Virus record (IMG/VR): IMGVR_UViG_3300007513_000217
Span: 1-22,469 of that record
Origin: a virus
Direction: 5' to 3' (one strand)
Length of the DNA stretch: 22,469 nt
Both the position numbers and the translations under genes were made by a program. Under the pieces are notes generated by a model that was not told the origin of the DNA, ran no database searches, and saw only the letters and a list, made by a program, of their open reading frames with translations. Shown in pieces: positions 1 to 9,041 of the stretch (position 1 is its first letter; each line of letters starts with the position of its first letter).

Positions 1-1
1 A

Positions 2-3000
2 AAAACTAATAGAGTTACTTTATCAAGTCGCGATTCAAGCACTAGGTATAGAAAAAACCCTCTTGGTGATCGCGGGTGGTGGCGGACCGGTGGCGGCGGA
101 ACAAAACGGCGCTCTAAATCTAAGAGTAGGCAAGGAAAGAGAAAATATTTTAGCGTTATGAACATGATTCCGACAGCTGCTTTCTCGAAAACAGTTGCGT
201 CTCACTTGCTGGCTGCAAACACCCTTTCTGCATGGAGCTCAATTAGGCTCTATACACCGAAACCCCCACCGCGAGATGTTCCGGCTAGCTCTAGTAGCAG
301 TGAAGTAGTATTGGGCAGCATGCATGGTTCCGATCGGTTCTTACGTGAGCATTCATTGACCAATATGCGGCCTGAATTAATTGCTTCTTTTGACTGGGTC
401 CCAGTACAAAAAACATGGGGTGGTGACTTAAGTGATCTAGATCATTTTCTTGAATTTAGGTGGATAATGCGCCAACTTCAGATCGAAAATGTCGAAGAGA
501 CAATGAAAAAGCTAAAAGAGGAAGATGTCGGTAGCATTTTTAGCGACCTTGAACAGCAGTATGATTGGTACGTCGGGCAAGAGAAAAAATGGGTGAACTG
601 GCGAAGGATTATCTTAAGGGTACTTCGCTCATCTCGCGCAGCGCTAGATATTAAAGATGCAGATAATGGATACCTGGGATTTGCTAAGGGTACACTATCC
701 AGATATTCCGATGCGCGCCCTTCTGGTATTTCGATTGATGATCCCTCTATAGAGGCACTGTTTATAAATAGCCTGGGATTTTCTGAAGAAGGATATTCAA
801 AGTTTTCCAACAGCAAAGTCATGGGCCAGTTATTAAATGACTTAAACTACATTTGCTATCATCATTCTCCGGTATTTTTACCAGTGAAGGGATCTTTAAG
901 ATCAAAGGATATGAATTCTACTAATATTAATCGTAGATTTATCCCTAACGAGAAAAAGTACCGATTTAGGGCAGGTACAGTTGGTAATCGTCGTCAAGAA
1001 AAAGATGGTAAAGTAGCTAGCAGTCAGTTTGACGCAACGGATTTTAAGGATTATTCGAAATTTTTATCCTCCCTTCCTGTTGACGATGCAGACAAAATAA
1101 AGGTTCTAGTGAATACTCTTAGCAAGGAATTCAGAGTTTCTGCTGGTATTGGGTACCTACGTGGAAGTTCATTAGGCAAGAGATTTAGGGTGACCAGCTC
1201 CCGCGGACCGTTCAGGGGTGCGCTGGGATATCCTCGGTCTGATATCATGGAGGAACGCGTCCTGGAGGGAAGCCTTGCATCTTTTATATTAATGAATGAT
1301 AATTCCGGTCGATTAATTCTCCCGTTTGAAACAAGAACATTTAGTGATAAAAAGGGTCGGACAGCAATTCCAGGAAATGTGGCGCTAGTTGATAATATCC
1401 TCCGCTTCGGAGGCGTATCCAGGGGCCTAAATACAGGTCCGTATACTAAGTTTGCGGAAAGTTATAATAAGACTGCTGATGATGTTGTTGAATATATCGA
1501 GTCTTTATTAAATCTAGATGACCCAAACCTCCGCTTACATGCCAGAACAATCTACGTAACAATACTAAGGAAGTTTCGATGGGTTCTCAACGGCCTTATC
1601 AACGATAATAGAAAGAATGATCACCAAATAATCTTTGGTGCATTGATGAATCTGGCTAGAGAAGACGCATCATTACGGCACATGATGTTACGATTTATTT
1701 TGGAGGTACGAGATAGTCACGATGCTATAGAAACTGAGACCAGTTTAAGAGACGTACTCGAGGCTGATGCCGATAGTCCAAAGAGGAAGAAGCGAAAAAC
1801 CCCAAATTTCAGGCTATCATCGGTAGGCACTTTTGCACAGCATCCCGGGATAACACCCAGGTATGTGCAGTCTAATTTTGGAGTTTCATCAGGAGCCGCG
1901 GCAACTCTTTTAAGCCAGACTCGTAATATGTCAGCATTTAATTCGTTAATGGTTAAAGCAAATGTAACAAAGCCGACTAGGAAAAAGTTATTTTCGTTAG
2001 CTAGTAGATGGCAAGATAGTGCAATTCGAATAGCTGTCAAGGCTAGAAAATTAATGGACACACAGGCTGAGGTACCAAGACAGATTGGTGATCGATCCAT
2101 CCTAAATGTCCGCAAGGGTGGTGTGGTAGCGGCATTACGACATTCATTGTCCAGGCATGCCCATCACTTACCGGTTGCAATGATTATTGATATTGCTAGA
2201 GAAATTCAGGATAAGGCTGATGATCTTGCTGATCGCCGTGATGATTCTGCTTCATTTATGTCTGATGGGAAGTTAACCAAGTATAATGGCTGGGATGAGA
2301 ACACTTTAATTGCAGTTGTCTTTGAGGTCTTTACCTTGTTGTATTCTCGGTATGTTAATGCTGAGTTTGCGAGAAAGAACAGAGATCTCTATGTGAAGTA
2401 TAATGCACAGAAAAATGATAAGGTCCATGAAGCTATCACAGATGTCTTAAAGATCTCTAGAAATAGAAGCGAGGCGTCACGTACTGCCCAAGCCGAAGAA
2501 AGACTATCTGAAGATGTCGATGTCCGTACAAGTGCGATGATTAAAGATATGGCCGAAGGTAAGTTATCAACCTCAGCGGCACTACAGTCTGTTACAAATG
2601 ATGACTATGATGATGCAGTTTTCGCCGATATTTACGGATTTCTAAATGCGTATGATAAAGAAGGAGAGATTATCTATCATATGCTTAGTATTCTTGATGG
2701 CATAGGGGAATCACTGGTTCACCAAAGTAATTCTATTAACCGTTATTTTAAGACGCAGGATATTGATATATCACCTGACGGTATGGCAAAATTCCAAGAG
2801 TCCAACCTTAGCAAGCACCAACATGAACAAATCCGAAGATATTTAGCATTTAAAGCTTCAAGTAAATTCGGAAGGGATATTCTACGTACACTAACGGAAC
2901 ATAGTTTAGCGTTGAATATGGTTGCCGCAGAGAAGTTTGGCCGGCGAAAGGATGATGAAACCTGGTTACCGGCTGATATGATTATCGAGATTGAAGAGCT

Positions 3001-4789
3001 TAATGCTATTAAGGCATTCTTAAATCATCCTGCCATGAAAGGAATGACCGGCGACAATATTCGAGTACTGACCGTTGGGATCCCAGCTGAGACATTAGAG
3101 ATACTCCAAAATCCACCTTATATTATGGGGGCCAGAATTAATTCTGAGCTACCAGTTATGAAAGATGTTTTTGAGATTCATGTCCATAAGAGAGATCTTG
3201 AATGGGAGGACGTCGTTTTCAAGCCTAAGAAGTTCGTGTTTGATCGATCAATGTTCTTACTGTCAGAAGCGTTTAAGAATGTAAAGACAAAGAGCAATTT
3301 TGATGCGCTAGCAAAAACGGTGGAGTTCACAAACGCTACGTTAGGTGGCCTTAGAAATATGTCTGCCATGGACATATATAACTCGACTGAATATAACTTT
3401 CTTTCAGCAGATCAAAGAATAAGCATGATACAAAATCATGTATCGAATAGGCTTCTCCACCTGTATTACAGACTGCTTTCTGGCTTGCACATGGATGAAA
3501 ATACATTTTTAGTAAATGATGGTTGGGGTGATTTATTTGTTGATAGGGACGCTGCCACGATGCTACAAATGGCCCAGCTAAATGATAATACATTTTACTG
3601 GCTTAATACCGGTACCGTACCGGCGATGAATATCCTTATTGAGACAAATATTGAATGGGATCATACATCCGGTACTCGCTTACGAGTTGGAAATTATCAG
3701 GATTCTGAGATATTTACGAGACCCTCATATGAATCGATTGCTAGTTTTGCAAGAGATGCTACCGAAAGAATTGTCGGTCCGGAGCAACCATACCGTAAGA
3801 CAATTGAGACGACTGATACAACTACTACGACTAGCACTGGCTGGATTCGAGGTGGGGCTGGTACTAAGAAAAGATCTCGTACAAGAAAAACGTACGTTGA
3901 TACATTCGATACTACATCTCGTGCACGCTCTTTAGGAATTACAAATTATTCGTATCAGTCAGGCATGCATTCAGAAACGTATAAGACAACGAACACATAT
4001 AAAAACGGTAAATATCAATCAGGAAATATATCAACTGTCGGCACCAGGACACAAATATATCACGCAGGCTCTGGTAACTTTGGCCGACGTGGTGCCAACC
4101 CGCAACTAGAATGGACGGGTGCTTCCAGTGTCAGAGTGCTGGTAAGGGATATGCATCGAATTCCTGCATGGTGGAATCCTACCACATGGGGAAAGAAAAA
4201 GAAGAAAAAGAAAAACAAGAATAGAGGTAAGGGGTCTAAAAACGTAACACAGACGACGACGTCTTATAAGACCATCACCCGACCTTATTCTTGGTTTAAC
4301 TTAACAACTACATCACAAAAAGAGTATATTGACTGGGGCGATGAGGTTAACCAGGCGCGCCTAACACACAATAGAGCTCATCGTAAGCATGAGAGTGATG
4401 CCAGGAATCAATTTGTAAGAAGGTTCTTTCGAAGCGCACCCAGATGTACTAGGGAACAATTACAAAGCTTTCGAATGATAACAGCTGGTAGAATATTTAG
4501 TCCGATTGTCATGACGAATCAAATTATTGCAGCACGCCAATTTGATCGAGTTATGATGTTACCGGTTGATCCAGATGATTTTGAGATTGATATGGACGCT
4601 ACTCTTGAGATCCTAGATGGAAAAGAAACATTTGAAAAAGATGAGTTTCTAAAAATGACAGAAGAAGTTACACTTAAGGATGGTCAAAAGACTAGAAAGC
4701 TAAAACCCCGTCATCGTAGTGAAAATTATAGTTCATTTAACGATTTTTATGTTACTATATCAACAATCACACATGAGGAGAAAAAATAA
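2..4789 (+). CDS. Giant virion-associated protein, 5'-partial (1543 aa from the first in-window ATG)
   Basis: I do not recognise a family. The frame is open from base 2, so the gene very probably starts left of the window. The first in-window ATG is at 158, and the best purine run before it (about 134-144) is too distant to be a convincing ribosome site. Counting from that ATG, the protein is mostly soluble and helical-looking, with no membrane segment or signal peptide. The C-terminal third is Thr-rich and carries basic segments: W1229-Y1246 (WIRGGAGTKKRSRTRKTY), which resembles a segment translated upstream of the ATG at 77-148, and a run of seven lysines at 1346-1352 after a Trp-Trp pair. 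A structural role (tail or baseplate) is inferred from its size and from the structural genes that follow. The stop TAA shares its last A with the next ATG (TAATG), which suggests translational coupling. No catalytic motif is apparent. Confidence 0.85.
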   Translation, partial: KTNRVTLSSRDSSTRYRKNPLGDRGWWRTGGGGTKRRSKSKSRQGKRKYFSVMNMIPTAAFSKTVASHLLAANTLSAWSSIRLYTPKPPPRDVPASSSSSEVVLGSMHGSDRFLREHSLTNMRPELIASFDWVPVQKTWGGDLSDLDHFLEFRWIMRQLQIENVEETMKKLKEEDVGSIFSDLEQQYDWYVGQEKKWVNWRRIILRVLRSSRAALDIKDADNGYLGFAKGTLSRYSDARPSGISIDDPSIEALFINSLGFSEEGYSKFSNSKVMGQLLNDLNYICYHHSPVFLPVKGSLRSKDMNSTNINRRFIPNEKKYRFRAGTVGNRRQEKDGKVASSQFDATDFKDYSKFLSSLPVDDADKIKVLVNTLSKEFRVSAGIGYLRGSSLGKRFRVTSSRGPFRGALGYPRSDIMEERVLEGSLASFILMNDNSGRLILPFETRTFSDKKGRTAIPGNVALVDNILRFGGVSRGLNTGPYTKFAESYNKTADDVVEYIESLLNLDDPNLRLHARTIYVTILRKFRWVLNGLINDNRKNDHQIIFGALMNLAREDASLRHMMLRFILEVRDSHDAIETETSLRDVLEADADSPKRKKRKTPNFRLSSVGTFAQHPGITPRYVQSNFGVSSGAAATLLSQTRNMSAFNSLMVKANVTKPTRKKLFSLASRWQDSAIRIAVKARKLMDTQAEVPRQIGDRSILNVRKGGVVAALRHSLSRHAHHLPVAMIIDIAREIQDKADDLADRRDDSASFMSDGKLTKYNGWDENTLIAVVFEVFTLLYSRYVNAEFARKNRDLYVKYNAQKNDKVHEAITDVLKISRNRSEASRTAQAEERLSEDVDVRTSAMIKDMAEGKLSTSAALQSVTNDDYDDAVFADIYGFLNAYDKEGEIIYHMLSILDGIGESLVHQSNSINRYFKTQDIDISPDGMAKFQESNLSKHQHEQIRRYLAFKASSKFGRDILRTLTEHSLALNMVAAEKFGRRKDDETWLPADMIIEIEELNAIKAFLNHPAMKGMTGDNIRVLTVGIPAETLEILQNPPYIMGARINSELPVMKDVFEIHVHKRDLEWEDVVFKPKKFVFDRSMFLLSEAFKNVKTKSNFDALAKTVEFTNATLGGLRNMSAMDIYNSTEYNFLSADQRISMIQNHVSNRLLHLYYRLLSGLHMDENTFLVNDGWGDLFVDRDAATMLQMAQLNDNTFYWLNTGTVPAMNILIETNIEWDHTSGTRLRVGNYQDSEIFTRPSYESIASFARDATERIVGPEQPYRKTIETTDTTTTTSTGWIRGGAGTKKRSRTRKTYVDTFDTTSRARSLGITNYSYQSGMHSETYKTTNTYKNGKYQSGNISTVGTRTQIYHAGSGNFGRRGANPQLEWTGASSVRVLVRDMHRIPAWWNPTTWGKKKKKKKNKNRGKGSKNVTQTTTSYKTITRPYSWFNLTTTSQKEYIDWGDEVNQARLTHNRAHRKHESDARNQFVRRFFRSAPRCTREQLQSFRMITAGRIFSPIVMTNQIIAARQFDRVMMLPVDPDDFEIDMDATLEILDGKETFEKDEFLKMTEEVTLKDGQKTRKLKPRHRSENYSSFNDFYVTISTITHEEKK
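77..148 (+). repeat. Trp/Gly/basic protein-level repeat, copy 1
   Basis: In the frame of the giant protein this stretch encodes a Trp-Trp-Arg start, a Gly4-Thr-Lys core, then a Ser/Lys/Arg-rich tail ending in Lys-Tyr. It matches the order of residues in copy 2 at 3842-3895. The DNA of the two copies has diverged in codon choice, so the similarity is best seen in protein. Its presence upstream of the ATG at 158 supports translation through this region. Confidence 0.55.
3842..3895 (+). repeat. Trp/Gly/basic protein-level repeat, copy 2
   Basis: This encodes WIRGGAGTKKRSRTRKTY (residues 1229-1246 from the ATG at 158) and is preceded by a Thr-rich run. It shares the W-x-R-GG-x-GTK-x-R-S pattern with copy 1. 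A looser third instance follows at 4169-4240, where a Trp-Trp pair leads into seven lysines and Gly/Lys/Asn residues, again flanked by Thr-rich sequence. Confidence 0.55.
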
Positions 4790-6669
4790 TGGCGATTACG
4801 TTTCCCTCGAAAGTTATAACAGTACTAGATGTTCCGGAAGTTCTTGATTTTCATGCATCATTTAGATATAACTTCTTTGTCCCTGACGAAAAGGTTAATG
4901 ATAGAGGAGATCGGCGTCTTCAAGGAGCTTCTGATGATGAGGAAGAAAAAGAGTTAGCCAAGAGAATCCCTCGATGGATTGATTTTTCATTTTCACCTGT
5001 AGATACTAGGACAAATGCTGCTGTTGATAATGAGTTTGTAGCCAGAATATCTCGCCCACAAGATGTTGAAAACTTAATTCGCCGAAACCTTACGAAGATT
5101 CAGAATGAATCTGACGTGGCACAAAAGGGCTATACTGCGTTAAAGCTACAAGATAGTAGCTTAGATACAAAGGCCAGAAAATTAGTCCACCACACGCTTA
5201 CGACTCGTGGCCGGGCAAAATGGCCTGATCCAAAAGATAATTGGAAGCTACTTAAAAGGATGCAGACCAGATCAGAACAAGCCAAATTATTAAATGAAAT
5301 TACCTCGAAACACATTACGTCTAGGTGGCTTATGCATGCGTTTGGGGAAATGTATCAAAATTCCACGTACCTACAGAAAAGGACATTTTCCTGGACTTAT
5401 AAGGGAAAAGCTCGAAAGTTTTCATATAACATAAGACGCCGCAAGCCACCTATGTTTCATCGTTTCACCAAGCATGGAACCTACGCGCAGGTCAACAACA
5501 AGTTTATTCATACAATTTTAGCACGCTCAGTAGCTGATCCTATGGGCCCATTCGGCGATGAGTTTTCATTGCAGCTTGAAGAAGCAAACCAGCTACAGGA
5601 AGAGGAACGGAAGCACAATCGCCCAGGTGTGATTGGGGATTATGAGTATTTACCAAACATCATTCCGATCAGCGTAAAACGGGTAGATCCCAATAAAATC
5701 GGAACAGCAGCAAAAATTATTGGATATCTAATCGATAAGTTCGAATATAGCTCTTGGGGGTGGAGGTATAAAAAGCCCTCCATTGTAATTGCCGGTGCTA
5801 CAACCGGTAGTGGCGTAGACTCAAAGATAAAGTACGGGGGCAAATATGCATACTCTGTCCGCTCCATCGCACTAGTACAGTTCACCGCAGTTGATGAAGA
5901 AACGTCACAGGTATATGCAGTATCAGGTTTATTGTGTTCCAGGCCCTCTCCGGAAACGATTGTTACATGTAAAGAGTTTAGAGCCCCCCCACCTCCTGGT
6001 GATATAAACTTCGTTTGGGACTATGAGGATGAATGTTTAGTCGTAATGTGGAGTTTCCCCGTAGTTAGCCAGAGGGACATAAAGAGGTTCCAGGTATTCC
6101 GCCGCCCGGGTATAGAGGCTCCATTTGAGCTTCAAGTAGAATATGACTTTGATGATAGCGTGATACCCGACCCACGTAGCGAGTACCCACGAAAGTCTCG
6201 AGTTAAAGAAATGAGTTCGCCATTAACGACATATCATGATTATGAGTTTACGCGAGATACAGCCGCCATTTATAGTTTGTGTAGTATTGATGCACATGAT
6301 TTTTCATCAAATTACTCAGCACAATATGTAGTCTGGTACGACAAGATTAAAAACCGGCTAAGGAAACAATTAATATCTCCATCCGGCGCGCCCAAGCCAT
6401 ATCCTAATTTTTACTTAGTGGAAGGATTGATTCCAGGAATGCAAGACGTAAACCTAACATCGGATTGTATTAAAGATAGTAGGCATCATTCATTGCAGGT
6501 ATTCTTCGATCCGGAATACTTATCTATTGTTAATGATGATGGAGAGGATCTCGAATTATTAGCAACTAAAGAAACAAAAGGATCATACAAGTTACAGATC
6601 ATAAATTGCGATAGACAACAGAGTCAAGTAGTTGATATCGAAATAGAAGATTTACGGTCTTGGAAGTAA
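4789..6669 (+). CDS. Virion structural protein with fibronectin-III-like segments (626 aa)
   Basis: Probably a tail or baseplate-associated structural protein. The N-terminal 290 residues are charged and unrecognised. From about residue 300 the sequence looks like tandem beta-sandwich segments. The first ends near 395, after a YAYSVRSIALVQFTAVD strand pair. The second runs from about 399 to 518: a proline-rich lead-in (APPPPGDINFVWDY), then a W-x-x-P strand, an IKRFQVFRRPG strand and a closing YSLCSIDAHDFSSNYS strand, as in fibronectin type III domains. A further C-terminal segment (about 519-626) is acidic. The ATG overlaps the preceding TAA by one base, so translation is probably coupled to the giant upstream gene. 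FN3-like domains are common decoration or adhesion modules in tail proteins; that they form a surface here is inference. No enzyme motif is seen. Confidence 0.85.
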   Translation: MAITFPSKVITVLDVPEVLDFHASFRYNFFVPDEKVNDRGDRRLQGASDDEEEKELAKRIPRWIDFSFSPVDTRTNAAVDNEFVARISRPQDVENLIRRNLTKIQNESDVAQKGYTALKLQDSSLDTKARKLVHHTLTTRGRAKWPDPKDNWKLLKRMQTRSEQAKLLNEITSKHITSRWLMHAFGEMYQNSTYLQKRTFSWTYKGKARKFSYNIRRRKPPMFHRFTKHGTYAQVNNKFIHTILARSVADPMGPFGDEFSLQLEEANQLQEEERKHNRPGVIGDYEYLPNIIPISVKRVDPNKIGTAAKIIGYLIDKFEYSSWGWRYKKPSIVIAGATTGSGVDSKIKYGGKYAYSVRSIALVQFTAVDEETSQVYAVSGLLCSRPSPETIVTCKEFRAPPPPGDINFVWDYEDECLVVMWSFPVVSQRDIKRFQVFRRPGIEAPFELQVEYDFDDSVIPDPRSEYPRKSRVKEMSSPLTTYHDYEFTRDTAAIYSLCSIDAHDFSSNYSAQYVVWYDKIKNRLRKQLISPSGAPKPYPNFYLVEGLIPGMQDVNLTSDCIKDSRHHSLQVFFDPEYLSIVNDDGEDLELLATKETKGSYKLQIINCDRQQSQVVDIEIEDLRSWK

Positions 6670-6696
6670 CGATATATTTATCTGAGGAGCATATAG

Positions 6697-7410
6697 ATGG
6701 GTTTTCTAGATCATTCAACTAATAACATCATTGTAGACGCAGTTTTGACAGACACCGGCCGTGCATTCCTAGCAAGGAATGATGGTTCATTTTCTATCGT
6801 AAAATTTGCCCTGGGTGATGATGAGGTTGATTATACAATAATTGAGAAGTTTGGGAGGACAGTCGGGAAAGAAAAAATTGAAAAAAATACCCCTGTTTTT
6901 GAAGCCCAAACTAGCGGCAATCTGGCGTTGAAATACAAGATGATTAGTGTTTCGAATCCCAATTTAATTAGATTGCCTAATTTAATTTTGACAGGCGAGG
7001 GTATTGATTCATCTGGAACAACATTATCAATGAGTCGCTCCGGTGCCGGCTCTAGTAGGACGTTAACGATAACGCAAGAGATTCAGAACGAAAGCAGTAT
7101 TGACGTTGAGTTAAGAGATCAGGTGTTTTTGGTAAAGGTACCAAGCAGATTTTTGCAATTAAAGGGTCTTACACCAGACAATGTTGATGCAGATAACATT
7201 GCAACATATATTGTTACCCGTGATCCAACAACAACCTCTACTGGCGGTTCAAGATTAACATTTGAAGTGGAAACGAAATCTTTAACAGACGCTCAATTCT
7301 TAATTTACGGAAATGCTAGCGATAAGAGTGTAATTTCATCTGTGATTAGCATCGGTGGCGTACAGTCTGGCGCCGTTAAAGAGTTCGAAGTACAAGTCAG
7401 CAAGGATTAG
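6697..7410 (+). CDS. Phage structural protein, probable tail/baseplate component (237 aa)
   Basis: The opening MGFLDHSTNNIIVDAVLTDT, followed by a GRAFLARNDGSFSIVKFALG stretch and DDEVDY, resembles a conserved N-terminus I associate with small structural proteins of large T4-like and environmental phages; this is recollection, not a search. The remainder is Ser/Thr-rich and beta-prone, with no membrane segment or enzyme motif. The start is well supported: GAGGAG at 6684-6689 lies seven bases before the ATG. The gene sits 27 bases after the FN3-like gene and 17 bases before the next structural gene, so it belongs to the same transcription unit. The exact place in the virion is unknown. Confidence 0.82.
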   Translation: MGFLDHSTNNIIVDAVLTDTGRAFLARNDGSFSIVKFALGDDEVDYTIIEKFGRTVGKEKIEKNTPVFEAQTSGNLALKYKMISVSNPNLIRLPNLILTGEGIDSSGTTLSMSRSGAGSSRTLTITQEIQNESSIDVELRDQVFLVKVPSRFLQLKGLTPDNVDADNIATYIVTRDPTTTSTGGSRLTFEVETKSLTDAQFLIYGNASDKSVISSVISIGGVQSGAVKEFEVQVSKD

Positions 7411-7427
7411 AAAGAGGATAGTTACCT

Positions 7428-9029
7428 ATGGCAACGTTTAAAGAAATTTCGGCCGCTGATATCAAAACCAGCCGCTCAGCGCTGAATCAGCTAGTCGATA
7501 TTATACAAGAGGACATTTCAGGCTCTGATACCAGACGCCAGTTCCAGGTCTTCGTTACAGGCGGAATCGGCCAAGGTGTTACATCTTCCCTGTTCCAGAC
7601 GATATACGATCAGGATCATACACTACAAAGTGCTAATGCGGTTATGGATATGACTGTCGGCCTCTACTTTAGTGGCTCGACAGTTCAAGATTCACTAGTT
7701 TCAGAGGATGCTTCTGGGAAGCTTCTTTTTCCGTCTGAATCTTTAATGATGAGAGAAAAGGTTGATGTCTACAAGCAATTTGCTGCTACCCTATTAGGTG
7801 ATGCAGATGCTTACTTTACGACTCCCTTTGGGTCTGATGAAGAAAGTGACAGAATTGATAATGCATTCTTCGTATGCTTTAAGAGACTATTTGCAAGAGA
7901 CAAGATCAAAAGAGAAACTTTCGCAATGAGGTTTTATCAGTCTGCTTCGCTGGCCGGTAATAGTTATCGATGCCGACGTGAGGCGGATCTTACGGAACGC
8001 GAGCTTATTGCCATTGGAAATCCAGAACTTGAGCTTGATGCCGATGGTAATCATATTGTAGACCCCCCACCTTATTGGGCGGATGGTATTACACCGAACT
8101 TAAACGTTTCGTCCACAGGCAGCGTGGCAATCTTTACAGATATTGGTGCTGCCACTAGTAAGAGAACAACATTCGGTGGTGAGGTTGCGGACATCGTTGA
8201 TTCTGCTGACACGTCAACAAAGGTAGGATTGTTGTTTTATGATGCCGGTGTAGCAGTATTTAATATTGATAGAATTATTGATCCTGATCAAGCTGTAATG
8301 GGCATAATTGATGGAATGAATGCTGAGACGGTAACACAGGTCACATCGAGCTGCGCGTGGATTAGCTATGCAAATAATGAAGAAGGCAATCCAGAGCCCG
8401 ATGGAAATGACATCGATTCTGATGATATTGTACAGTCGCTTAGCGCAATGCCCGCCGGATCTTCTGACAAGGCATATGTCGTATCAGTATCAAACGGGCA
8501 GGTAGGAATAGGATATGGCTGGCAAGGGCATCCGGTTACCGGAACACTTTCTGAGTACTCAAACGCTGCTCTAGACTCGAATGATGATGATGATGCCAAC
8601 CCAGGGTATATGGATGGTACCGGTGACAATTATGGTGCCGGTAATCCGTACGCAAGGTTTGTTCCAGACTTTCTAGTGTCAGGGTCAATTGATAATATTG
8701 TTGATCATTTTTCAACATGTCGATTCCAGTCAGGTTCTTTAACTGCAATAACGTTTCAGAATGTTACAACGATTAATTCGACACTTATTTTCTGTAGAAC
8801 AACTGCCGATGAGTTTAATTACTCATCAAATCCGACATATATTGATGAAGAGAATAGGGTAAGAGTAATTGATGAAGGCCAAGAAGATACCCAGAGATCA
8901 TTCACGTTCGCGACCACGGTCGGGATGTATGATGCCAATGATAATCTTTTAGCCGTAGCCAAACTCTCCAGGCCAATTGAGAAGAATGATGAGAAGGACA
9001 TAACGATTCGCGTTAGATTAGACTTCTAA
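7428..9029 (+). CDS. Virion structural protein sharing a C-terminal module with the 1734-aa protein (533 aa)
   Basis: Likely a tail or fibre-associated structural protein. The start has an AGAGGA ribosome site about nine bases upstream. Residues 1-300 form a coherent, phage-type region with a GKVGLLFYDAGV-like stretch (here STKVGLLFYDAGVAVFNIDR). Residues about 305-420 are rich in Asp, Asn and Gly, including a run of acidic residues, and look like an insertion or calcium-binding surface loop. The C-terminal 80 or so residues contain a conserved SSNP motif at 466-469 and end in KDITIRVRLDF. The 1734-aa protein downstream shows the same architecture and ends in DEMVFRVKVDF, so the two share a homologous terminal module. 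No enzymatic motif is visible. The module may serve trimerisation, chaperoning or attachment to the same partner; that is inference. Confidence 0.85.
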   Translation: MATFKEISAADIKTSRSALNQLVDIIQEDISGSDTRRQFQVFVTGGIGQGVTSSLFQTIYDQDHTLQSANAVMDMTVGLYFSGSTVQDSLVSEDASGKLLFPSESLMMREKVDVYKQFAATLLGDADAYFTTPFGSDEESDRIDNAFFVCFKRLFARDKIKRETFAMRFYQSASLAGNSYRCRREADLTERELIAIGNPELELDADGNHIVDPPPYWADGITPNLNVSSTGSVAIFTDIGAATSKRTTFGGEVADIVDSADTSTKVGLLFYDAGVAVFNIDRIIDPDQAVMGIIDGMNAETVTQVTSSCAWISYANNEEGNPEPDGNDIDSDDIVQSLSAMPAGSSDKAYVVSVSNGQVGIGYGWQGHPVTGTLSEYSNAALDSNDDDDANPGYMDGTGDNYGAGNPYARFVPDFLVSGSIDNIVDHFSTCRFQSGSLTAITFQNVTTINSTLIFCRTTADEFNYSSNPTYIDEENRVRVIDEGQEDTQRSFTFATTVGMYDANDNLLAVAKLSRPIEKNDEKDITIRVRLDF

Positions 9030-9034
9030 GGTGG
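9028..9034 (+). promoter_or_regulatory. Strong Shine-Dalgarno for the 38-aa ORF
   Basis: AAGGTGG overlaps the stop codon of the 533-aa gene and lies seven bases before the ATG at 9042. The 1734-aa gene has no comparable site close to its own ATG at 9140, so this site argues that ribosomes enter at 9042. Confidence 0.5.
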
Positions 9035-9041
9035 GCCGTCG

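Noticed and set aside
763-770. TATAAATA, the T4 late-promoter consensus
   Set aside because: It lies deep inside the giant coding region with no gene start nearby, and no exact copy precedes the real genes, so it is probably chance.
3639-3935. Alternative + frame of 98 codons within the giant gene
   Set aside because: It overlaps the giant protein in another frame, has no ribosome site and is Leu/Arg-rich in the way shifted frames of this composition often are.
8366-8748. Minus-strand open frames, here and at many other places
   Set aside because: They lie antisense within strongly supported + strand genes, lack ribosome sites, and owe low-complexity peptides such as His/Ser runs to Asp-rich codons on the other strand.
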